In this document: positions 1 through 5,149 of the stretch, piece after piece
Layout: each line of letters starts with the position of its first letter
Position numbering within the stretch: position 1 is the first letter of the stretch
Assembly (NCBI GenBank): GCA_947173755.1
Contig: CAMWGM010000131.1
Location: forward strand, 1-5,149
Direction: 5' to 3'
Origin: an uncultured Muribaculaceae bacterium
GTDB lineage: Bacteria; Bacteroidota; Bacteroidia; Bacteroidales; Muribaculaceae
Length of the DNA stretch: 5,149 nucleotides
Notes under the pieces: model-generated
Database searches by the model: none
Told to the model about the DNA's origin: nothing
What the model saw: the letters and a program-made list of their open reading frames with translations, nothing else
Made by a program: the position numbers and the translations under genes

Positions 1-1559
1 ATCCAGTCGGAGGCTTTGACTGCGGCAGGGTCTCCCTTCACTTTTGCGGCGGGGAGGATTCGGATGGTGGGGACGGATGTATCGGCGTTGAAGACCGCTA
101 TCCATAGATTGCCCTCGGAGTCGAAGCAGCCGTAAGGCACTTCGAACTGATAGTTGATATACTTATGGATTCCGGCGTCTGCATCCCATTTTGCCACGAC
201 TTCATTATCGCGCACCACATAGATGCCTTCCTGAGTTGTTCCGATGAAAAAGGTGGCAGGATCGAAAGGCGATTGCGCTGCGAAAGAGGGCGCATAGATA
301 TATGCTCCTCCTTTCCTGACGGCGTCACGGCCGGGAGAAGTGACCACCTCGACATTTTCCGGCATGATGGTTACGATCTCGTCGCTACCGGGGGTGATTA
401 TGTCACATCCCATCCGTGTGTCGGAATTGGCACCCTTCCCGACCGGATGAGTCTGGGTGGCACCGAGATTCATGGCTATGAGTCCCATGCCGTCGGCGGT
501 GGGGAAGAGAGAGCAGATTTCCTTGAATGAAGTGGCCGGAGAAGGTTTGTAGCGGTCGGAAAGTACCTTTACATTTCCTTCGGGCGAGATGCTGTAGCGG
601 CCGATGCCGCTCCGGTCGGCCATCCAAACAGACGACAGACCTCCGAGTGCCGTGATCTTCTGGCCGGAAAATTCGGCGACTGAGGTGTTGACGGTGGTCG
701 TGACCGATGCGTCGGGAGATATGGAGTAGACGAGACCGTCATCGCCTATCAGCAAAAGGCCGTCGCGATAGGTGGGAACGAGTTGCGAACCTACCGGATC
801 CCTGCGTTGAAAAGAGAGGGCGCCTTCGGAGGACGCTATCGCAGCGCGGAGTTGATTGCCGTAGACAAGGCCACCGAAACGCGTGGCGGATTCGTCGAGC
901 GGATACCAGTGGTCAGGTGTCCCCCAGAGACTGCCTGTCTGTGAGAAATTTTTAAAATTATTGATGCTCTTGTCAATCGGCAGGGAGTAGAACGTGGTCG
1001 CTTCACTTGAATTGCCGGGTGTGGCGAGATAAATATGATCGGGGGTGACCATCAGCGATGTCACGGGATGATGGTAGACGCCCGATTCGATCACTTCGGC
1101 ACGTTCGGGACTGAACTTGACCAGACCGAACTGGGTGGCGACGAAAATGCGGTCCTGCTTGGGGTCGAAAGCGATGTCGGTGATCCCTTTTTCTTCATCG
1201 ATGGATGCATTTTTTATGTCGCCGAGGTTTACGCGGCGCCCGTCGGAATAGAGAATGTCGATATTGGAATTGTCGTAGACCACGACGACACGGTTGCGGA
1301 AAGGATCGGCATAGAGAGCGGTGGCCTTGTGGTCGGAGAGATCGGTGCCGGGAACATAATAGCGGGTTTCGCCATATTCCTTGTCATAGTGATAGAGCGA
1401 ACCCCCGCTGACAAAATAGACTTTGTCCTTGGTCTCGGCAATGGAACTGATGTCGCCATAGACCGGGAGGAGAGTCCATGACGCCGGAAGCGCGTCGGCG
1501 GCGCGTGAGGTGATGATTGTCGACAGGAGGATGATGAGGAGAGAACAGAGTGTGCGCAT
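1..1559 (-). CDS. porZ: PorZ-like T9SS beta-propeller protein (3' end cut off by window)
   Basis: An uninterrupted frame of 519 codons runs from ATG at 1559 off the left edge, so the C-terminus and stop are not visible. Residues 1-20 form a signal peptide: MRTLC, a Leu/Ile-rich core, then a likely cleavage after SRA, so the protein is exported. The N-terminal region has the pattern I associate with PorZ propellers: VYFVSGGSLYHYDK (47-60), TDLSDHK (72-78) and VVVVYDNSNIDIL (91-103). Blade-like repeats follow, for example IFVATQFGLVKFSPE (138-152) and DSEGNLWIA (about 480-488). Known family role: PorZ works with PorU, PorV and PorQ in the outer-membrane attachment complex that fixes T9SS cargo to anionic lipopolysaccharide. 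Members are roughly 770 residues, with two propellers and a C-terminal sorting domain, so about a third should be missing here. The start lies 16 bases after the rdgB stop with no purine-rich ribosome site, suggesting cotranscription. The alternative is a generic regulator-propeller protein; the N-terminal motifs favour PorZ. Confidence 0.82.
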   Translation of the reverse strand, partial: MRTLCSLLIILLSTIITSRAADALPASWTLLPVYGDISSIAETKDKVYFVSGGSLYHYDKEYGETRYYVPGTDLSDHKATALYADPFRNRVVVVYDNSNIDILYSDGRRVNLGDIKNASIDEEKGITDIAFDPKQDRIFVATQFGLVKFSPERAEVIESGVYHHPVTSLMVTPDHIYLATPGNSSEATTFYSLPIDKSINNFKNFSQTGSLWGTPDHWYPLDESATRFGGLVYGNQLRAAIASSEGALSFQRRDPVGSQLVPTYRDGLLLIGDDGLVYSISPDASVTTTVNTSVAEFSGQKITALGGLSSVWMADRSGIGRYSISPEGNVKVLSDRYKPSPATSFKEICSLFPTADGMGLIAMNLGATQTHPVGKGANSDTRMGCDIITPGSDEIVTIMPENVEVVTSPGRDAVRKGGAYIYAPSFAAQSPFDPATFFIGTTQEGIYVVRDNEVVAKWDADAGIHKYINYQFEVPYGCFDSEGNLWIAVFNADTSVPTIRILPAAKVKGDPAAVKASDW

Positions 1560-1575
1560 GTGTGCTGATAGGAGG

Positions 1576-2154
1576 TCAGAGGTTTTCAAGGAAATCAATC
1601 AGTTGCCGGGTGGCGCGTCCGCGGTGGGAGATGGCATTTTTCTCGTCGGCTCCCATACGGGCGAAACTGACTGTCGCTTCGTCGGGCAGGAAAATCGGAT
1701 CGTAGCCGAAGCCGCCGTCACCGTCAGGTTCGCTAAGGATGCTGCCTTCGACAGTGCCTTTGAACAGGTGTTCCTCACCGTTGATGAGGAGTGCGATGAC
1801 AGTCACGAAACGGGCTTTACGGTCGGAATGATCGCGCAGGTTGCTGAGAAGAAGGCGCATGTTGGCCTGAGAGTCGTGAGCCGGACCTGCATAGCGGGCT
1901 GAGAAAACTCCGGGAGCGCCGCCAAGGGCATCGACCATGAGGCCGGTGTCATCGGCAAAACAGTCGTAGCCGTAATGCTCCTTTATGAAACGGGCTTTCT
2001 GAAGAGCGTTACCCTCGAGGGTGTCTGCTGTTTCGGGAATATCGTCGTGACAACCGATATCGTTCAGCGAGAGCACCTCGAAACGTGAGCCGACAATGCG
2101 GCGCAGTTCTTCAAGTTTGTGCAGGTTATTCGTGGCAAAGACAATCTTTTTCAT
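1576..2154 (-). CDS. rdgB: XTP/dITP diphosphatase (non-canonical purine NTP pyrophosphatase)
   Basis: A complete 192-residue member of the RdgB/HAM1 family, at the usual length of about 190-200. The enzyme hydrolyses dITP, dHAPTP-type deaminated purines and XTP to the monophosphate plus pyrophosphate in the cytoplasm, keeping them out of DNA and RNA. The family motifs are all present: the phosphate-binding T-N-N-x-x-K at 8-13, E-G-N-A at 47-50, the acidic A-D-D-T-G-L at 67-72 holding the metal/catalytic aspartates, G-G-A-P-G-V-F-S-A-R-Y-A-G at 78-90, the base-pocket G-F-G-Y-D-P-I-F at 148-155, and the closing S-H-R-G-R-A at 176-181. No key residue is missing. The ATG at 2154 gives the canonical MKKIVFATNN start, and no Shine-Dalgarno sequence precedes it, as is common in Bacteroidetes. 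It lies 60 bases after the lipoprotein stop and 16 before the porZ-like start, so it probably sits inside one operon. Confidence 0.97.
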   Translation of the reverse strand: MKKIVFATNNLHKLEELRRIVGSRFEVLSLNDIGCHDDIPETADTLEGNALQKARFIKEHYGYDCFADDTGLMVDALGGAPGVFSARYAGPAHDSQANMRLLLSNLRDHSDRKARFVTVIALLINGEEHLFKGTVEGSILSEPDGDGGFGYDPIFLPDEATVSFARMGADEKNAISHRGRATRQLIDFLENL

Positions 2155-2214
2155 ACAATATATAACGAAAAAGTTGCCGGTTTATTGAGCGGGACTGAAT
2201 TTTGCCCGGCGAAA

Positions 2215-4275
2215 CTATCTTGCCAGACGGTTGTCGCCGCCGTTGTCACGCAGTCGGCCGTTGCCGGGACGGTTGCGTGAGGAAGAACCGCCCTGACGGC
2301 GTGAGTTCATGAAAGGATCGTCGAAGAACTCGTCATATTCGTCCTCGTATTGTGAGTCTTCATTCCGGTTGGCATCCTTCATGTCGTCCTCGCGGGTGCG
2401 TTTTTTCTTGGGCTTGTTCTTCTTGATTTCCTGCGGTTTCTGCTGATCCACGGCAAGTTCGTTGATATTCCAGTTCTGCTCGATGTCCCAGTTTTTCTTG
2501 AGCACAAGTTTCTTGGAAAAATAATAGACATCCTCGGGCTGGATTGAGTCGGCCACATTGCCTGTCGACCAGATACCGTCGGAGTCGCGGTCGATGAACA
2601 GACGGGCATAATAAGTGGCGGGAGCAAGATACTCCAGGAGTGCCGAGCCGTTGCTCACCGCGGCACGCGCGACGGGGAGATCGGAGGTGCTGAGGAGTTC
2701 GACGACGGCCCGGTCGCCGGCGGGAATGCCGGAGATATTGAACAGCACCGACGAATAGTCGCCCAGTTTCTTGGTGGTGATTTCCTGTTTGAAAGGCTTG
2801 TTGACATGCCCGTAGATATCGGCGATAGCCGCCGAGTCGATGGTGAGACGGTATTTCGTGCCTTCCTCCCAGTCGTAGTCTGACGAGAAGTCGAGCGGAT
2901 TCAGAGGCGACGTCTGAATTATGCGGGGAGGTTTGGCCGCGATCCAGATCGAGTCATATTCATAGAACATCTCCATCTTGACAGCCGTTGTGTCGAAGCG
3001 CTCGATCGGCGCACCGCTTTTGAAAGCAAGACCTTTATTGAGATCCTGCTGCTGCCCTCCGGCAAATCTGAAGTCGAGAGCGGGGATCGGCGGGGGAACA
3101 GTGTCGGCTTCCGCATCCTTGTCTTTGTTTTTCCCTTTTTTATCCTGATTCTCCTTTTTGGCTTTCTTTGCTCCCTTGGTCAGGAAACGCAGTGTGTCGG
3201 TGCGTTCGACGAGTCGGTTGAGCGTATCGGTGCGGAGATAGGTAGTTGAGATAAACAGGGTGTCGCTCAGGATGAGAGATGAGTCAGTGATCCAGTAGCG
3301 AAGCGAATCAAGGCTTTCCGAGGCCTCCAGTCGGCTCCAGAGCGAGATGTCGTCGCCCGCGCGATGAGTGTTGACGAGGCGCATGAGCGGGAGCGAATCG
3401 GCTTTCGCGCTCATGCGGATAGCGATTATGTTCGGCTCGGGGCGGGAATAATCGCTGAGATATTGCGCGCGATAGCCTTCGTTAAACCATGTGAGGAGCA
3501 GGTTGTCGGGGAGGAATTCCGTGGTCTGACGGAAGACGATCGAGTCATTGCCCTCAGAGTTTTTGAGGGTGTCGCTGACAGTGATCTGATGTGCCGTGGG
3601 TGTGACCGGCTCCGGATAGACGGCTATGTTTTCCGAGCGATCCCAGCGGTAGTCACGGTTGACGTCGTCGACGGCGAACACGCGGTAGGTGCCCGGTTTA
3701 AGATTGCGCAGGGTGAACTGTCCCAACTGATTGGTCTTTGCGATGCGTTCGAACGGAAGTTTCGTGAGAGTGGTGTCGGAAAAACGTTCGGCATTGTAGG
3801 CGCCGACGAGCATCCCCTGCGCCGGCTCGAGATTTTCGGCCTGAAACACCATGCCCGAAATTCTGAGTGAGTCGATCTCAGGACCTGTAGAGAAGTCGAT
3901 TGCCAGACCGTCGAGCACGTTTCCCTCGTTGAGGTCCTTGATGGCATCGGCGAAATCAATCGTGTAGGTAGTGTTGGGGATGAGTGTGTCGCGAAGTTCG
4001 ACTGTCACTCTGTGACCGTTTCCTCTGATGACAGGTGTGGTGTTTTGAGCGGGTGAAACCACAACCTTGTTCATGGCATCCTCCACCTGGATGTTTTCGT
4101 CGAAGTAGACCGAGATATGGTTCGACTTGAAATTGACGGCTCCCGGCATGGGGTTGGAGCGCTGGTAGACAGGTGGATCGTAGTCGCGCTCGCCACCTTC
4201 AGGACGCCCCATGCTCGCACAGGCAGCCAGCATTCCGGCTGCCATCATGCATAATATGTTACGCGCTTTTCGCAA
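2215..4275 (-). CDS. Ig-like (SbsA-type) domain lipoprotein
   Basis: A 686-residue exported lipoprotein. The start is charged (MRKAR), followed by a short hydrophobic stretch and a lipobox L-A-A-C with Cys19 as the likely lipidated residue. Residues about 33-131 form an SbsA-type bacterial Ig-like domain of the kind common in Bacteroidetes (DPP, then SNPMPGAVNF, VYFDENIQ, NTTYTIDFADAIKDLNEGN, FSTG). A short beta module follows at about 185-213 (GQFTLRNLKPGTYRVFAVDD). A second, more diverged Ig-like segment is inferred at about 395-503, and a second beta module at about 545-573 ends in IDRDSDGIW. A Lys-rich linker (367-388) and a charged, probably disordered tail (613-686) are low-complexity. 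The start codon is TTG: an in-frame TGA lies three codons upstream, and the ATGs at residues 10 and 11 would remove the charged signal-peptide head. The molecular function is unknown; a structural or binding role in the envelope is inference. It begins 15 bases after the small membrane protein gene. Confidence 0.85.
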   Translation of the reverse strand: MRKARNILCMMAAGMLAACASMGRPEGGERDYDPPVYQRSNPMPGAVNFKSNHISVYFDENIQVEDAMNKVVVSPAQNTTPVIRGNGHRVTVELRDTLIPNTTYTIDFADAIKDLNEGNVLDGLAIDFSTGPEIDSLRISGMVFQAENLEPAQGMLVGAYNAERFSDTTLTKLPFERIAKTNQLGQFTLRNLKPGTYRVFAVDDVNRDYRWDRSENIAVYPEPVTPTAHQITVSDTLKNSEGNDSIVFRQTTEFLPDNLLLTWFNEGYRAQYLSDYSRPEPNIIAIRMSAKADSLPLMRLVNTHRAGDDISLWSRLEASESLDSLRYWITDSSLILSDTLFISTTYLRTDTLNRLVERTDTLRFLTKGAKKAKKENQDKKGKNKDKDAEADTVPPPIPALDFRFAGGQQQDLNKGLAFKSGAPIERFDTTAVKMEMFYEYDSIWIAAKPPRIIQTSPLNPLDFSSDYDWEEGTKYRLTIDSAAIADIYGHVNKPFKQEITTKKLGDYSSVLFNISGIPAGDRAVVELLSTSDLPVARAAVSNGSALLEYLAPATYYARLFIDRDSDGIWSTGNVADSIQPEDVYYFSKKLVLKKNWDIEQNWNINELAVDQQKPQEIKKNKPKKKRTREDDMKDANRNEDSQYEDEYDEFFDDPFMNSRRQGGSSSRNRPGNGRLRDNGGDNRLAR

Positions 4276-4290
4276 CGTCAGTCAATGGTT

Positions 4291-4539
4291 TTAATTCTGT
4301 TCGTTTGGCGAGCGGAAGTTTATTCTTTTCGGATAGCAGACTTGAAGGAATATTGCAAGAAGCATACCGCTAATAAACTGCCATATACACCAGCCGAGTG
4401 TAAAGCTTGTCTGATTGATATGGAAGTGATTCAGCAGCCCTTGGATCAAGAATGAGGCTACGAGGAAATAGATTCCCCACAAGAGAGTATAGATCGCACG
4501 ACGCTTGAATATTGTGGATTTAGTTACTGAACCTTCCAT
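4291..4539 (-). CDS. small two-helix membrane protein (paralogue 2)
   Basis: An 82-residue protein whose family I do not recognise. Two hydrophobic segments (about 15-37 and 46-68) are joined by a short polar turn (NHFHINQT). Basic residues FKRR before the first and KRINFR after the second put both ends in the cytoplasm by the positive-inside rule, making an inner-membrane hairpin. From residue 11 to 71 it aligns without gaps to the gene at 4686-4922, with 27 of 61 residues identical by my count, including the shared T-x-F-T-x-G-W-x-I-x-Q-F-I-x-G and Q-x-C-Y-P-K. I place the start at ATG 4539 because it matches the paralogue's N-terminus. The frame opens further at TTG 4572, but that codon lies inside the -7 promoter box. 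The stop is 15 bases before the lipoprotein start, so this is probably the first gene of the operon. No function is claimed. Confidence 0.8.
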   Translation of the reverse strand: MEGSVTKSTIFKRRAIYTLLWGIYFLVASFLIQGLLNHFHINQTSFTLGWCIWQFISGMLLAIFLQVCYPKRINFRSPNEQN

Positions 4540-4569
4540 AATGGTGTTGGTTTCTTGAGATTCTATGTA

Positions 4570-4577
4570 CAAAATTA
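4570..4577 (-). promoter_or_regulatory. Bacteroidetes-type -7 promoter box for paralogue 2 and the downstream operon
   Basis: The minus strand reads TAATTTTG, an exact match to TAnnTTTG, 30 bases before the ATG at 4539. That spacing is nearly the same as at the other paralogue's promoter, which supports both assignments. No clear TTTG -33 element is visible; the -33 region is occupied by the inverted repeat at 4580-4615. It would drive paralogue 2, the lipoprotein gene, rdgB and the porZ-like gene. Confidence 0.6.
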
Positions 4578-4685
4578 GTAAAAAATTTCCGGAAATTGTA
4601 TTTTCCCGGAAATTTCACTGAATAACTTACATGTTTGAGGGGACCACTCGCCTTCCGGCGGTCATTTCGCCATTATATACCTGGG
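4578..4685. other. intergenic spacer between the two paralogues
   Basis: This 108-base spacer holds the inverted repeat at 4580-4615 and, nearer the paralogue 1 stop, a second small hairpin at 4642-4663 (minus strand GACC-GCC, a GGAA tetraloop, GGC, a four-base bulge, then GGTC). I find no coding frame in it; the only ATG-led reading on the minus strand stops after three codons. No second TAnnTTTG box is visible within it. Confidence 0.5.
4580..4615 (-). terminator. probable intrinsic terminator of paralogue 1
   Basis: Read on the minus strand, AAATTTCCGG (4615-4606) and CCGGAAATTT (4592-4583) form a perfect 10-bp stem with a 13-base loop, and the T tract continues to six T's (4585-4580). 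It lies about 70 bases after the stop of the gene at 4686-4922. The stem is AT-rich outside its CCGG core, so efficiency is uncertain. Within it, 4584-4597 is a perfect 14-bp palindrome (AATTTCCGGAAATT), so an operator role is an alternative. Confidence 0.55.
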
Positions 4686-4922
4686 TCAATCCTCCATGAA
4701 TGCTTTAAACTTCTTGGGGTAGCAGATCTGAATCATGATTAATACCAGCACTCCGCCAATGAACTGGCCGATTGCCCAACCAAAGGTAAAGTCGGTTTTC
4801 ATTATACCACACAGATCGCACAGCCAGTATATTATGAAAGCCAGGATCATTACGATGATTCCGTATACTACTGTGTAGACCACTCGCTTTAAGAAATCGG
4901 AGCCGGAATTTGAATTTGCCAT
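4686..4922 (-). CDS. small two-helix membrane protein (paralogue 1)
   Basis: A 78-residue protein of unrecognised family and the upstream partner of the gene at 4291-4539. Its N-terminus is polar (MANSNSGSDF), then L-K-R leads into a first membrane segment (about 14-36). A short loop, CGIMKTD, connects to a second segment (about 46-67), and the chain ends in C-Y-P-K-K-F-K, which suggests both ends are cytoplasmic. The region from T43 to K70 is the best conserved part between the paralogues (T-D-F-T-F-G-W-A-I-G-Q-F-I-G-G, then Q-I-C-Y-P-K), so the second helix and its flanks are probably the functional core. It has its own promoter box at 4954-4961 and a terminator-like hairpin about 70 bases past its stop, so it may be a monocistronic transcript. 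The ATG at 4922 is the only sensible start. Small size and the lack of known catalytic motifs rule out a confident role. Confidence 0.82.
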   Translation of the reverse strand: MANSNSGSDFLKRVVYTVVYGIIVMILAFIIYWLCDLCGIMKTDFTFGWAIGQFIGGVLVLIMIQICYPKKFKAFMED

Positions 4923-4953
4923 TTTTTGTGATAGATTTGAAGGATTATATGTG

Positions 4954-4961
4954 CAAAGATA
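4954..4961 (-). promoter_or_regulatory. Bacteroidetes-type -7 promoter box for paralogue 1
   Basis: The minus strand reads TATCTTTG, an exact match to the Bacteroidetes primary-sigma -7 consensus TAnnTTTG, followed by CA as in many such promoters. It lies 31 bases before the ATG at 4922, so the leader would be about 25 bases. The expected TTTG -33 element is only weakly matched (TGTTTTCG at the right distance). The leader is A/T-rich and has no Shine-Dalgarno sequence. Confidence 0.7.
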
Positions 4962-4963
4962 AT

Positions 4964-4991
4964 GAAAAATCTCGAAAACAGTGGATTTTTC
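4964..4991 (-). terminator. weak hairpin after the glycosyltransferase-like gene
   Basis: On the minus strand GAAAAATC (4991-4984) and GATTTTTC (4971-4964) form a perfect 8-bp stem around a 12-base loop, starting two bases after the TAA at 4994-4996. The downstream arm supplies five T's. The stem is very AT-rich and no long T tract follows, so this is a tentative terminator. It occupies the -33 region of the next promoter. Confidence 0.35.
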
Positions 4992-4993
4992 TT

Positions 4994-5149
4994 TTATTTT
5001 TTCAAATTTGCGTATATTTCCTTGATTTTTTTCACGGCTGCCGGAAGTGCGAAAGAGCGGCTGATCAGTTTATGGGAATCGTCGGAAATGCTACGGCGCA
5101 GACTTTCGGAAGACACGAGGCGATTTATTCGGTCTGTCAGGGCGTCGAC
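4994..5149 (-). CDS. C-terminal end of a probable GT4-type glycosyltransferase (5' part outside window)
   Basis: An open frame enters from the right edge and ends at TAA (4994-4996) after 51 residues; its start is outside the window. The visible end reads as amphipathic helices, ALTDRINRLVSSESLRRSIS and later FALPAAVKKIKEIYANLKK. This resembles the tail of GT-B fold, family 4 glycosyltransferases, where a segment of the form 'ALAEAINRLLSDPELRRKLS' is followed by an aromatic residue and a closing helix of the form 'KIxEIYxxL'. If correct, the enzyme transfers a sugar from a nucleotide-sugar donor, typically in capsule, LPS or glycan synthesis. None of the donor-binding or catalytic residues is in view, so the family call rests on the tail alone. 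The coding call is firm because the frame is clean, on the same strand as its neighbours, and ends just before a promoter. Confidence 0.6.
   Translation of the reverse strand, partial: VDALTDRINRLVSSESLRRSISDDSHKLISRSFALPAAVKKIKEIYANLKK

Noticed and set aside
1035..1481. Plus-strand open frame of 148 codons, rich in Gly, Asp and Ile
   Set aside because: It is antisense to the porZ-like gene, and its composition is explained as the complement of that frame; no signal peptide or family match is seen.
1510..1902. Plus-strand open frame of 130 codons opposite the end of rdgB
   Set aside because: It lies antisense to rdgB, whose family motifs are all intact, and its own translation shows no recognisable domain; it is a shadow of GC-rich codons.
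2155..2214. Possible promoter or terminator between the lipoprotein gene and rdgB
   Set aside because: No exact TAnnTTTG box is present (only a loose TATATATTG), and the best stem (GCCGG with CCGGC) has a loop of about 25 bases; neither is convincing.
3364..3870. Plus-strand open frame of 168 codons
   Set aside because: It is antisense to the lipoprotein's coding frame, which has a lipobox and Ig-like motifs; no promoter box or domain supports the antisense reading.
4540..4572. N-terminal extension of paralogue 2 to a TTG at 4572
   Set aside because: The TTG is part of the TAATTTTG promoter box and the extra 11 residues have no counterpart in the paralogue; ATG 4539 is a better start.
4642..4685. 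Terminator directly after paralogue 1
   Set aside because: The hairpin at 4642-4663 is followed on the minus strand by CCCC rather than a T tract; the repeat at 4580-4615 is a better candidate.

Overview
The window looks like chromosomal DNA from a Bacteroidales gut-type bacterium; Muribaculaceae or a relative is my guess from codon style, not proven. The signs are two TAnnTTTG-type -7 promoter boxes, the absence of clear Shine-Dalgarno sequences before most starts, a PorZ-type beta-propeller protein of the type IX secretion system (T9SS), and a Bacteroidetes-style Ig-like lipoprotein. All six genes I can support lie on the minus strand, so transcription runs from high to low coordinates.

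Layout in reading order: (i) 5149-4994, the last 51 codons of a protein whose tail resembles a GT4-type glycosyltransferase; (ii) a short AT-rich gap with a weak hairpin and a good promoter; (iii) 4922-4686, a 78-residue two-helix membrane protein; (iv) a gap with a small hairpin, then a terminator-like inverted repeat, then a second promoter box; (v) 4539-4291, a second two-helix membrane protein that is a clear paralogue of the first; (vi) 4275-2215, a large lipoprotein with an SbsA-type Ig-like domain, apparently starting at TTG; (vii) 2154-1576, rdgB, the house-cleaning XTP/dITP pyrophosphatase; (viii) 1559 to the window edge, a porZ-like gene that is cut off by the window and therefore has no stop codon here.

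Genes v to viii are closely spaced (gaps of 15, 60 and 16 bases) and have no convincing terminator between them, so they probably form one transcription unit driven from the promoter near 4570-4577. The unit would combine a small inner-membrane protein, an envelope lipoprotein, a nucleotide-pool sanitiser and a component of the T9SS cell-surface attachment complex. The first small membrane protein gene appears to be a separate transcript closed by the hairpin at 4580-4615.

Most of the window is ordinary core-genome content. The least familiar part is the pair of small paralogous membrane proteins, which share a compact signature (T-x-F-T-x-G-W-x-I-x-Q-F-I-x-G, then Q-x-C-Y-P-K) that I cannot tie to a named function. 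I see no RNA genes, mobile elements or CRISPR arrays.
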